Origin: Desulfovibrio sp.
GTDB taxonomy: Bacteria > Desulfobacterota > Desulfovibrionia > Desulfovibrionales > Desulfovibrionaceae
Reading direction: 5' to 3'
NCBI GenBank assembly: GCA_009773975.1
Contig: VSMX01000030.1
Coordinates: 1 to 19,428 of the forward strand
Length of the DNA: 19,428 nucleotides
The first letter of the stretch is position 1. Every line of letters starts with the position of its first letter. The position numbers and the translations under genes are program-made. The notes below the pieces were generated by a model. That model made no database searches. It was not told the DNA's origin and was given only the letters and a program-made list of their open reading frames with translations. Shown one piece after another: positions 7,651 through 15,302 of the stretch.

Positions 7651-8924
7651 GCAAAAATGTTTTCATCACTCTTCTTAAAAGAGAAGTGGTGCCCGCCATT
7701 GGCTGTACGGAGCCAATTGCGGTCGCGCTTGCCGCAGCCACCGCTGCCAGGGCTCTGGGATATCAGGCAGAGAGTCTGGATGTGGCCGTGAGCGCAAATC
7801 TTCTCAAAAATGGCATGGGCGTGATTGTGCCTGGTTGCGGCGAGATGGGGTTGCATATCGCCGCGGCCGCTGGCGCTATAGGCGGCAAAAGCGAGCTTGG
7901 CCTTGAATGTTTGCGCGATATTGACGAGGACCTGGCCCAAAAGGCAAAAGCCATGGTAGCGGCAGACAAGGTCAATCTGCACCTGCCCGACAATGAGGAT
8001 CTCCTGTATTGCAAGGTTATCGCTTCCGGCAACAGCCACACTGGCGCTGCCGAATTGAAGGATACCCATACCAATATCACCAGGATCTGGAAAGACGGCG
8101 CAATTATAAGCGAAAAAATAGAGGAAAAGACCGCGGAGGAAAAGCAAGAGGAATGGCCCCTTACCGTGGCCAAAATTTTCGAATTCGCAAATACAACTCC
8201 CCTTGAGGAAATCAGCTTCATCCTTGAGGCCGCAGCGATGAATCGCAAGGTGGCGGAAGAAGGCCTGCAAAGGCATTATGGCCTCTCGGTTGGCAGGAAT
8301 ATTGACGAACAGGTGCGCAAGAATATTCTTGCCGATGACATGCAGACCTTTGCGACCAGGCTGACCGCGGCAGCAGCCGATGCGCGCATGGCCGGCGTGC
8401 AGATGCCAGTCATGAGCAATTCCGGTTCGGGCAATCAGGGCATTACCTGCACAATGCCGGTTGTGGCCTGCGCCATCCGGCTCGACAAAAATGACGGGGA
8501 ACTGGCACGCGCCCTGATTATGAGTCACCTGATCTCCATCCACATCAAGCACCATCTCGGCCGGCTTTCTGCCCATTGCGGCGCAATGGTCGCCGGCACT
8601 GCCTCAGCTTGCGGCATTGCCCATCTCATGGGCGGCGACCTGAACGTCATGGAGCGCACCATCCGCAACATGGTCGGCAACATTGCCGGCATGATTTGTG
8701 ATGGCGCCAAGAGTTCCTGCGCCCTGAAAGTCGCCAGCGCGGTCGGCGCCGGCATCCAGTCCGCAATGTTGGCTCTGGAGGGGATTGCGGTGCCGGGCAA
8801 TGAAGGTATAGTATCGGATGATATCGAAGCCTGCATTGCCAATCTTGGTGTGCTTGGCTCAACCGGCATGCGGGAAACCGACAAGGTCATCCTTGATATA
8901 ATGCTGCACAAAAAACAGGCTTGA
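7647..8924 (+). CDS. cyuA: iron-sulfur L-cysteine desulfidase / UPF0597 family
   Basis: This 425-residue protein belongs to the UPF0597/CyuA (YhaM) family, related to the alpha domain of iron-sulfur serine dehydratases. These enzymes convert L-cysteine to pyruvate, ammonia and sulfide. GCTEP (19-23), the NSGSGNQGITCTMP block (258-271) and a cysteine-rich C-terminal half are typical. Cys20, Cys311, Cys351 and Cys358 have the spacing I recall for the [4Fe-4S] ligands of the Methanocaldococcus enzyme (the last three 40 and 7 apart). The start overlaps the symporter stop (ATGA), implying translational coupling. The role inferred is cysteine catabolism with H2S release. Serine dehydratase activity is an alternative. 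Confidence 0.88.
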   Translation: MSKNVFITLLKREVVPAIGCTEPIAVALAAATAARALGYQAESLDVAVSANLLKNGMGVIVPGCGEMGLHIAAAAGAIGGKSELGLECLRDIDEDLAQKAKAMVAADKVNLHLPDNEDLLYCKVIASGNSHTGAAELKDTHTNITRIWKDGAIISEKIEEKTAEEKQEEWPLTVAKIFEFANTTPLEEISFILEAAAMNRKVAEEGLQRHYGLSVGRNIDEQVRKNILADDMQTFATRLTAAAADARMAGVQMPVMSNSGSGNQGITCTMPVVACAIRLDKNDGELARALIMSHLISIHIKHHLGRLSAHCGAMVAGTASACGIAHLMGGDLNVMERTIRNMVGNIAGMICDGAKSSCALKVASAVGAGIQSAMLALEGIAVPGNEGIVSDDIEACIANLGVLGSTGMRETDKVILDIMLHKKQA

Positions 8925-8930
8925 TCCAAT

Positions 8931-9764
8931 ATGAATTCAACGCCAGAAGGCGAATTGACAACATCCCCGAATCTTGTGGTCAGGCTGCCATACTTGCGGG
9001 AAATGCCCGAGGGTTTTGATTGCCTGGCCAGCGGGATTCGGGGGCTTTGCCGCTTGTGGCCCGGTTTGCCGGATATGCCGGCAGGGGACTGGTTCTGCCC
9101 CGCTTGCCTTCCAATGGAGCCGAACCTTGCCAAAAAATATCTTGCGGATCTGGAATCTCTGGGCGCGGATGATCTTGCGACCGCCCAAAACCAGGCTCTC
9201 GCCACAGAAAATGCCCGGCTTGCAAACCAGCTTTGCGAAATGGACGAACTTGCCGGTTTCGAGAAAGACGGCATTTTTGCCAGAACCCGTAAAAATGAAG
9301 ACCTCGTTCTTGCCCAGGCCCACAAAACCCTGCTCTGGATTTGGCTGGCCCAGACAAGGGCCTGCGAAATCGCCAGGCTGGCAGAAAATTTTGGCCAAAG
9401 CGCTGCCGCATTTTCGGATATCCTCGCGGAAGGAGAAGAAATCACACCACCCGGATTGGATGGCGGCATTAGCCTTGACGAAAGCATTTTGCCTTCCTGG
9501 CAAACTGTTTTTCTGAATGCGGCCCTCTTTTTGCCGCAAGAAGCCGTAATTTTTGCGGAAGGCCCAATGCGCGCGGATTTGCTGGAAAGGGAAAATTTTC
9601 GGCCATCGACGGAATTTGGCGAATCCATCTGTGAAGCCACTCTGCCTGTTCACCTGATTGAGGCAATGTCGGAACAACGTTTGCCAAAGGCTTTCTCCCG
9701 CCCTGTCCGGGTCATCGTCTTTAACTTGTTGCCCAATACAAAAAGAATGGAAGATATTGGATGA
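8931..9764 (+). CDS. uncharacterised protein with N-terminal Cys cluster
   Basis: I do not recognise a characterised family in this 277-residue soluble protein. Four cysteines near the N-terminus (Cys31, Cys40, Cys56, Cys59, the last two as CPAC) could bind zinc or an iron-sulfur cluster. Residues about 65-160 are helical with Ala/Leu/Glu-rich stretches and may form a coiled coil. No membrane segment is present. It starts six bases after the desulfidase stop with only a weak ribosome binding site. It overlaps the HAD gene by four bases (ATGA at 9761-9764). Position in the operon is the only clue to its function. Confidence 0.8.
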   Translation: MNSTPEGELTTSPNLVVRLPYLREMPEGFDCLASGIRGLCRLWPGLPDMPAGDWFCPACLPMEPNLAKKYLADLESLGADDLATAQNQALATENARLANQLCEMDELAGFEKDGIFARTRKNEDLVLAQAHKTLLWIWLAQTRACEIARLAENFGQSAAAFSDILAEGEEITPPGLDGGISLDESILPSWQTVFLNAALFLPQEAVIFAEGPMRADLLERENFRPSTEFGESICEATLPVHLIEAMSEQRLPKAFSRPVRVIVFNLLPNTKRMEDIG

Positions 9765-10423
9765 ATCTTGAAGAACTTGAAAAAAATGGCCTGTGTGGCC
9801 TGGTATTTGACTGCGATGGCGTGATGATCGATTCCGCGGACGCAAACCGCAGGTTTTACGCCCTGGCCCTCGGGGCGCTGGGCTTGCCGCCAATGCGCAA
9901 GGATCAGGAAAAATTCGCATTTCAGGCCACTGCCAAACAGGCCCTTTTGTCGATGGTTCCAGAAGAATTGCACGATAAAATTGACGAAACGGTCAGGGAC
10001 AAGGTCGATTATATTCGTGATGTGCTGCCCCACATCAGGCTGATGCCGGGCTTTGAAGAATTTATCGACTTTGCGCACAAAAAGGGCTTCAGGCTGGCAA
10101 TAGATACCAACCGCACCAGGGAAGGCATCATGCGTGTTCTGGACTTTTTTGCTTTGCCGCCGTATTTTGACCAAATAATATGTTCTTCCAATTCCGAACC
10201 CAAGCCTTCGCCAGATGGCGCGGAGAAAATCTGCAAGGCCTGGTCGGCGCCGCCCAAGACCGTGCTTTTTGTGGGAGATAGTGAAAACGACCGCAAAACG
10301 GCTGTTGGCGCAGGCACCGTGTTTGCCGCTTTCGGCAACAGGGAATTGCGCGGTGATCTGGAAGTGCCGGATTTTGCCGCGTTCGGACAAATGCTGCAAA
10401 ATGTGCCCGCGCTGCGTTGTTGA
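9761..10423 (+). CDS. HAD-superfamily hydrolase, phosphoglycolate phosphatase-like
   Basis: This 220-residue protein has all HAD motifs: DCDG with nucleophile Asp17 and acid Asp19 (17-20), Thr116-Asn117 as motif II, Lys148 as motif III, and GDSENDRKTAVGAG (172-185) with Asp173 and Asp177 for magnesium. A helical cap (about 22-95) between motifs I and II places it in the beta-phosphoglucomutase/phosphoglycolate phosphatase group. The substrate is probably a small phosphorylated metabolite but cannot be named. Its start overlaps the preceding uncharacterised gene by four bases. Confidence 0.92.
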   Translation: MNLEELEKNGLCGLVFDCDGVMIDSADANRRFYALALGALGLPPMRKDQEKFAFQATAKQALLSMVPEELHDKIDETVRDKVDYIRDVLPHIRLMPGFEEFIDFAHKKGFRLAIDTNRTREGIMRVLDFFALPPYFDQIICSSNSEPKPSPDGAEKICKAWSAPPKTVLFVGDSENDRKTAVGAGTVFAAFGNRELRGDLEVPDFAAFGQMLQNVPALRC

Positions 10424-10474
10424 AAAAGCAGCGGCTGATAATGACGATAGACCGGCTTTACCCGGGGAGGGAGC

Positions 10475-10777
10475 ATGGGAATACTGTTTTCCAACATTCT
10501 TGGCGCCGTGGCCATGGTTCTGAACATCCTGCTGGACACCTATTTCTGGATTGTCATTATAGCGGCCGCCCTGACCTGGATTCGGCCCGACCCGTACAAT
10601 CCGATTGTGCGTGTTCTGCGTTCGCTGACCGAGCCCGTTTTCTACAGGGTGCGCAAATGGCTGCCCTTTACATACGCGGGGGGCATTGATTTTTCACCCG
10701 TTGTGGTAATTGTCGCCATCTGGCTGATAAACGGCATTGTGGTCAAGACTCTGGCCGATTTTGCCGCAAAGGTATAA
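10475..10777 (+). CDS. YggT family membrane protein
   Basis: This 100-residue protein has two hydrophobic helices (about 10-36 and 68-90) flanking the conserved IRPDPYNPIVRVLRSLTEP loop, which is the YggT family signature. The family is widespread and often found near division, proline-biosynthesis or ion-homeostasis genes; its biochemical role is unclear. A GGGGAGGG ribosome binding site precedes the ATG. It is 51 bases after the HAD gene and 38 bases before the DUF465 gene, likely in the same transcript. Confidence 0.92.
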   Translation: MGILFSNILGAVAMVLNILLDTYFWIVIIAAALTWIRPDPYNPIVRVLRSLTEPVFYRVRKWLPFTYAGGIDFSPVVVIVAIWLINGIVVKTLADFAAKV

Positions 10778-10815
10778 TAAATTTCTTCAATCTTCATAAA
10801 AACAAGGAGAAGGTC

Positions 10816-11052
10816 ATGGACCAGCATGAAATCGATCTTCTGGAAAAGCACGCTCCGGAAGATCCCGAACTCAAGTCTCTCTGGGATGATCATCTGCTCT
10901 ATGAAAAGCAGATTGAAAAGCTGGAAAGCAAAAGCTTCCGCACCCCACAGGAACAACAATCCCTCAAGCTGCTCAAAAAGCAGAAGCTGGAGGGCAAAAC
11001 CAAGCTCATGGATATCCTCGATCGCCTGAAAAAAGAAGAACAAGGCAAATAA
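10816..11052 (+). CDS. DUF465 (YdcH-like) small coiled-coil protein
   Basis: This 78-residue, highly charged, all-helical protein carries the DUF465 pattern: an N-terminal DLLEKHAPEDPELKSL-type segment, then EKQIEKLES and a second helix rich in Leu and Lys. It probably forms a helical hairpin. The family has no established function. An AAGGAGAAGG ribosome binding site precedes the start. It is 19 bases upstream of ilvB. Confidence 0.88.
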   Translation: MDQHEIDLLEKHAPEDPELKSLWDDHLLYEKQIEKLESKSFRTPQEQQSLKLLKKQKLEGKTKLMDILDRLKKEEQGK

Positions 11053-11071
11053 TTTCAAAGGAAATAACCAA

Positions 11072-12763
11072 ATGCAATGCACCGGCGCGTATATTCTGCT
11101 GGAATCCCTGAAAAGGGAAGGCGTTGATGTGCTGTTCGGCTATCCGGGCGGCGCTGTCATTGATATTTATGATGAAATGCCCAAGCATCCCGAAATTCGC
11201 CATATCCTTACCCGGCATGAGCAGGGGGCTGTTCATGCGGCGGACGGCTATGCGCGGGCATCGGGAAAAGCAGGGGCCTGCCTCGTAACTTCCGGTCCCG
11301 GAGCTACCAACACCGTAACAGGCATCGCGACCGCATACTGCGATTCCATCCCCCTCGTAGTCATTACAGGCCAGGTTCCAACTCCGCTAATCGGCAACGA
11401 CGCCTTTCAGGAAGTGGATATTGTCGGCATTACGCGCCCGTGCACCAAGCACAATTTTCTGGTCAAGAATGTGGAAAAGCTGGCGCTGACCATTCGCCAG
11501 GCCTTTTTCCTCGCCCGTTCCGGCAGGCCGGGCCCTGTTCTTGTCGATGTGCCCAAGGATGTCATCCAGGCTGTAACGGAATTTGTCTGGCCAGAGGAAA
11601 TTTCGATGCGCAGCTACAATCCTACATACAAGCCCAACATAAAACAGCTGCTCAAGGCTGTTGACGTGCTGGCCAGAAGCAAAAAGCCGGTCATCCTCTG
11701 CGGCGGCGGCGTCATTCTTTCCAATGCCTCAAACGATCTGCGCGAACTTGCCCGCAAGCTGGATATTCCCGTTGCCTCAACCCTCATGGGCCTCGGCAGT
11801 TTTCCCTCAAACGATCCCCTTTCGCTTGGAATGGTGGGCATGCACGGAACCTACGCGGCAAATCTGGCCATGAACCATGCGGATGTGCTTTTTTGCGTGG
11901 GCGCCCGCTTTGACGACAGGGTCACCGGCAAACTAAATGCCTTTGCCCCGAACGCCAAAATTGTGCATATCGATATCGACCCTACAAGCATCAGAAAAAA
12001 TGTCGATGTTGATGTGCCCGTTGTGGGCGATTGCCGCGAAGCCCTCAAGGGCATTCTCGAAATCTGCCAAAACCGTTATGCGGATCAGGACTGGAAAAAG
12101 GATCATTCCACCTGGCTTGACGAAATCGGGGAGTGGAAAAAAAGCCAGCCCCTTGGTTGGGAAGCGGGCGAAAAGATCAAGCCCCAGCAGGTCATCGAAG
12201 CCCTGCGCGACCTGACAAACGGCGAGGCTGTCGTGGCCACCGAAGTCGGCCAGCACCAGATGTGGGCCGCGCAGTTCTATTCTTTCAGGGAGCCCCGCAC
12301 ACTTCTCACCAGCGGCGGACTCGGCACCATGGGCTACGGTTTTCCGGCCGCCATCGGCGCCCAGCTCGCCCTGCCCGACAAAAAGGTCATAGTCGTGGCC
12401 GGCGATGGCTCAATCCAGATGAATATCCAGGAACTTGCCACAGCCGTTGCCAACAGGTTGCCAGTCAAGGTCGTCATTCTCAACAACGGACACCTCGGCA
12501 TGGTTCGCCAATGGCAGGAGCTTTTCTACAAAGGAAACTACAGCCAGACAAATATGGAAGCCCAGCCGGATTTTGTGAAGCTTGCCGAAGCCTACGGCGC
12601 GGATGGCTATCGCATCGAAAAGCCGGAAGATCTCCTGCCCGTGCTCAAAAAAGCCCTCGATTCACCCAATCCGGCCTTTGTCGATGTGCGGGTGGAAAGG
12701 GAAGAAAATGTCTATCCTATCGTTCCGGCCGGCGCGGCCCTGGACGAAATGCTGCTGGTCTAG
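11072..12763 (+). CDS. ilvB: acetolactate synthase large (catalytic) subunit
   Basis: This 563-residue protein is of normal length. It carries the catalytic glutamate in RHEQGA (Glu50), the GYPGGAVIDIYDE segment and the thiamine-diphosphate motif starting GDGSIQMN and ending in NN (about 446-475). It condenses two pyruvates to acetolactate, or pyruvate with 2-ketobutyrate, the first common step of valine, leucine and isoleucine synthesis; FAD is normally bound as well. It is followed 14 bases later by the regulatory subunit gene. No leader-peptide attenuator is visible, and the gene probably shares the upstream transcript. Confidence 0.97.
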   Translation: MQCTGAYILLESLKREGVDVLFGYPGGAVIDIYDEMPKHPEIRHILTRHEQGAVHAADGYARASGKAGACLVTSGPGATNTVTGIATAYCDSIPLVVITGQVPTPLIGNDAFQEVDIVGITRPCTKHNFLVKNVEKLALTIRQAFFLARSGRPGPVLVDVPKDVIQAVTEFVWPEEISMRSYNPTYKPNIKQLLKAVDVLARSKKPVILCGGGVILSNASNDLRELARKLDIPVASTLMGLGSFPSNDPLSLGMVGMHGTYAANLAMNHADVLFCVGARFDDRVTGKLNAFAPNAKIVHIDIDPTSIRKNVDVDVPVVGDCREALKGILEICQNRYADQDWKKDHSTWLDEIGEWKKSQPLGWEAGEKIKPQQVIEALRDLTNGEAVVATEVGQHQMWAAQFYSFREPRTLLTSGGLGTMGYGFPAAIGAQLALPDKKVIVVAGDGSIQMNIQELATAVANRLPVKVVILNNGHLGMVRQWQELFYKGNYSQTNMEAQPDFVKLAEAYGADGYRIEKPEDLLPVLKKALDSPNPAFVDVRVEREENVYPIVPAGAALDEMLLV

Positions 12764-12777
12764 GGGGAGGGCGCGAA

Positions 12778-13272
12778 ATGAAAAGACATGTTCTTTCCGT
12801 GCTGGTTGAAAACGAACCGGGCGTGTTGTCCCGTGTGGCCGGCCTGTTTTCCGGCCGCGGCTTTAATATTGATTCCCTCAATGTCGCCCCCGCCCTTGAG
12901 GAAAATACCTCGCGCATGACGATTACAACATACGGCGACAGCATGATTCTCGAACAGATCATGAAACAGCTGCACAAGATTGTCTCCGTCATTAAGGTAA
13001 TGGATTATTCGGAAGCGGATGTGCCGGCTGTGGAAAGGGAAATGATGTTCGTCAAGGTTCAGGCCGAAGGCCCGGCGCGCGATGAAATCTTGCGCGCTGT
13101 CGAAATTTTCCGCTGCCGCGTAGTCGATGTCAGCCATAATGAAATGACAATCGAGGCAACAGGCGATCACGAAAAGATCGAGGCCATCCTCGGACTGCTG
13201 CACAGATTTGGCATCAAGGAAATAGCCAGGACAGGCTCTGTTGCCATGCGCCGCTCCCGCAAGGAATATTAG
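12778..13272 (+). CDS. ilvN: acetolactate synthase small (regulatory) subunit
   Basis: The ATG at 12778 follows a GGGGGAGGG ribosome binding site and gives a 164-residue protein, the normal size. An N-terminal ACT domain (about 4-75) begins HVLSVLVENEPGVLSRVAGLFSGRGFNI and would bind valine for feedback control. A C-terminal domain (about 84-158) completes the subunit. The reading frame is open far upstream into ilvB, but that extension is the shifted shadow of ilvB. An ilvC gene does not follow; a terminator does. Confidence 0.97.
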   Translation: MKRHVLSVLVENEPGVLSRVAGLFSGRGFNIDSLNVAPALEENTSRMTITTYGDSMILEQIMKQLHKIVSVIKVMDYSEADVPAVEREMMFVKVQAEGPARDEILRAVEIFRCRVVDVSHNEMTIEATGDHEKIEAILGLLHRFGIKEIARTGSVAMRRSRKEY

Positions 13273-13304
13273 CCGTTTTGTCCGCAACAGGATTTATGGC
13301 AGAC

Positions 13305-13326
13305 AAGGCCGCCGTCTGGCGGCTTT
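13305..13326 (+). terminator. Rho-independent terminator after ilvN
   Basis: GCCGCC and GGCGGC form a six-bp GC stem with a GTCT loop, extended by A-T/G-T pairs to about nine, followed by a short T-run. It is 33 bases after the ilvN stop and would end the operon. Confidence 0.65.
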
Positions 13327-13516
13327 CGTAATTTGTGAGGCTATTTAAAATTTAAATAATTTTTAAATTAAAACTTGTTTTCACAAAGTACAAATTTCTT
13401 TTTCCCTGGAAGACATTAAGGTAGATTGTTTCATATTTGTCAATTTTTAAACAGGGTTATTGTTGACGATTCCCAATGCTCGCTGCGGGTCGCGACAAGC
13501 CCAAAGGTGGAGTTGG
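13327..13516 (+). promoter_or_regulatory. AT-rich upstream region of the lactate permease gene
   Basis: This stretch is much more AT-rich than its surroundings. It contains an inverted repeat, AATTTAAA-TAATT-TTTAAATT (13349-13369), that could be an operator or an UP-like element. No promoter with good spacing could be chosen with confidence. The region ends with AGGTGGAG as the likely ribosome binding site. Confidence 0.35.
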
Positions 13517-15163
13517 ATGGAATGGGTTCAAAATTATGTAACCGTTGGCAATAGCGTCATCGGTTCGGCCTGCGTTGCGGCTATCCCGCTGCTGATACTT
13601 TTCTATATGCTTGCCGTGCGCAAATCCAAGGGCCATATCGCTGCAATAGCGGGCCTTGCCGGCGCATTGATTGTGGCCGTAACCGTGTGGGGAATGCCCA
13701 TAAAGCTGGCCATAAGCTCAACATTGATGGGAGCCGCTTTCGGTCTCTTCCCCATTGTCTGGATTGTCGTAACGGCAGTATGGGTTTACAACATGACCGT
13801 GGAATCGGGCGAATTTGAAATAATCAAGGATTCCCTTGCCCGCCTTACCGATGACCGGCGTCTCCAGGCCCTGCTTATCGCCTATTCCTTCAGTTGCTTC
13901 ATCGAAGGTACGGCAGGTTTCGGCACCCCTGTGGCAATCGCTGCGGCCATGCTTGTTGGCCTTGGCTTTACGCCGCTCTGGGGCGCGGGCGTGGCCCTGA
14001 TTGCCAATACTGCTCCTGTTGCTTTCGGCGCCATTGGCGTGCCCATCATCGTCGCCGCTTCCGTTTCTGGTCTGGACCAGATGGCCGTCAGCTCCATTGC
14101 CGGCCGCCAGCTTTCCCTGCTGGCCCTTATCGTGCCTTTCTGGGTCTGTATCACCATGTGCGGCTTCAAGCGCAGCATGGAGGTTTTGCCGGCAATTCTG
14201 GTTTCCGGCATTTGCTTTGCAGCCGTGGAATTTTTGCTTTCCAATTTTCATGGCCCCACCTTGCCCGATATCGGCTCGGCCATAGCTTCCATTATCGGCC
14301 TGGTGCTTCTGCTCAAGGTCTGGCGCCCAAAGCAGACTTTCCGGTTCGAGGGCGAGGCGCCTGCCAGGCTGGAAGGGGAACCCTACCCGGCAGCCGCGGT
14401 TCTGCGCGCCTGGGGCCCCTACCTTGTGCTTGCCGTTTTCGTGTTCTTCTGGGGTCTGCCCGAATTCAAGAAGGTTCTCAACGGCATTTCCGGCGCCATC
14501 TTTACCTTTGGCTGGCCTGCCCTGGATGGCGAAATTTTCAAGACTGCGCCAATTGTCAGGGAAAATACGGTTTACGCGGCCAAATATACCTTTAACTGGC
14601 TCTCCGCAGGCGGCACGGCCATTTTCCTTTCCGGCCTGGTCTCCATACCCCTGATGCCCAAATATGGTTTCGGGCGTGGCATTGCCTGCTTCTTCCGCAC
14701 AATTCGCCAGCTTGTGCTGCCCATCCTGACCATAGCCCTCATCCTGGGCCTGGCCTACCTGATGAACTATTCCGGCATGAGCGCCAGCCTCGGCCTCGCC
14801 TTTACCCTTACAGGCGGCTTCTTCCCCTTCTGCGCGCCTATTCTGGGCTGGCTTGGCGTTTTTCTTACCGGCTCCGACACATCATCCTGCGCCCTCTTTG
14901 GCGGCATGCAGCGTGATACCGCAATCGCTGTCGGCATGTCTCCCGAGCTGGCGGTCGCTTCCAACGCCTCCGGCGGCACAACGGCCAAGATGATTTCGCC
15001 CCAGTCCCTTTCCGTAGCCACGGCCGCGACGGGCATGGTCGGCGAAGAAGGCAATCTCTTCCGCTTCACTATCCTTCACTCTATAGGCATGACACTCCTG
15101 CTTTGCATCCTTACCTGGCTGCAGGCAGGGCCCCTTGCCTGGACAATTAGAGCATTGCCGTAA
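13517..15163 (+). CDS. L-lactate permease, LctP family
   Basis: The ATG at 13517 gives 548 residues, normal for the LctP/LldP family, and is preceded by AGGTGGAG. The protein is almost entirely hydrophobic, with about 12-14 helices. Family stretches include CFIEGTAGFGTPVAIAAAML and GSDTSSCALFGGMQ. It imports L-lactate (and probably related hydroxyacids) with protons. Lactate is the main electron donor of Desulfovibrio-type bacteria, which fits the organism. A TTG start 57 bases upstream would add residues that do not look like the family's N-terminus. No lactate dehydrogenase gene is adjacent in the window. Confidence 0.94.
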   Translation: MEWVQNYVTVGNSVIGSACVAAIPLLILFYMLAVRKSKGHIAAIAGLAGALIVAVTVWGMPIKLAISSTLMGAAFGLFPIVWIVVTAVWVYNMTVESGEFEIIKDSLARLTDDRRLQALLIAYSFSCFIEGTAGFGTPVAIAAAMLVGLGFTPLWGAGVALIANTAPVAFGAIGVPIIVAASVSGLDQMAVSSIAGRQLSLLALIVPFWVCITMCGFKRSMEVLPAILVSGICFAAVEFLLSNFHGPTLPDIGSAIASIIGLVLLLKVWRPKQTFRFEGEAPARLEGEPYPAAAVLRAWGPYLVLAVFVFFWGLPEFKKVLNGISGAIFTFGWPALDGEIFKTAPIVRENTVYAAKYTFNWLSAGGTAIFLSGLVSIPLMPKYGFGRGIACFFRTIRQLVLPILTIALILGLAYLMNYSGMSASLGLAFTLTGGFFPFCAPILGWLGVFLTGSDTSSCALFGGMQRDTAIAVGMSPELAVASNASGGTTAKMISPQSLSVATAATGMVGEEGNLFRFTILHSIGMTLLLCILTWLQAGPLAWTIRALP

Positions 15164-15205
15164 TAAAATCAGACAAAGCTCTAACGCGGCTTTGCCAGCA
15201 AAAGC

Positions 15206-15260
15206 GCGCATGAGAATATCTCAAGGTAAACTTGCCTGACTTCGGGATATTCTCATGCGC
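15206..15260. repeat. 17-bp inverted repeat between convergent genes
   Basis: The arm GCGCATGAGAATATCTC (15206-15222) pairs with 15244-15260 over 17 positions with a single G-T pair. A smaller CAAG/CTTG hairpin lies in the 21-base centre. It sits between the lactate permease stop (15163) and the ATPase stop (15303). It could be a bidirectional terminator without a U-run, or a dispersed palindromic element. A weaker CAAAGC/GCTTTG stem lies just upstream (15174-15194). Confidence 0.7.
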
Positions 15261-15302
15261 AAGATGCTAAAATGCTTATAGATGCTATAGATTCCTCCCT
15301 TC

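Noticed and set aside
7485..8576. A 363-codon minus-strand frame opposite the symporter and desulfidase genes.
   Set aside because: It is antisense to two clearly conserved genes and its translation has low-complexity His/Cys/Gly character with no family features.
8525..9920. Two long minus-strand frames (8525-9640 and 8937-9920).
   Set aside because: They overlap each other and the plus-strand operon, and their Ser/Arg/Pro-rich composition is typical of GC-rich antisense shadows.
12133..13272. A 379-codon plus-strand frame that could be read as one large protein.
   Set aside because: The first 215 codons are the shifted shadow of ilvB; the real gene begins at the ATG at 12778 with a strong ribosome binding site and a complete ACT domain.
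13349..13369. AT-only inverted repeat upstream of the lactate permease gene as a specific operator.
   Set aside because: The stretch is almost pure A and T, so an 8-bp match is easily chance; it was kept only as part of the upstream-region description.
13460..13516. TTG start extending the lactate permease by 19 residues.
   Set aside because: The added residues are hydrophilic and unlike the family N-terminus, while the ATG at 13517 has AGGTGGAG upstream.
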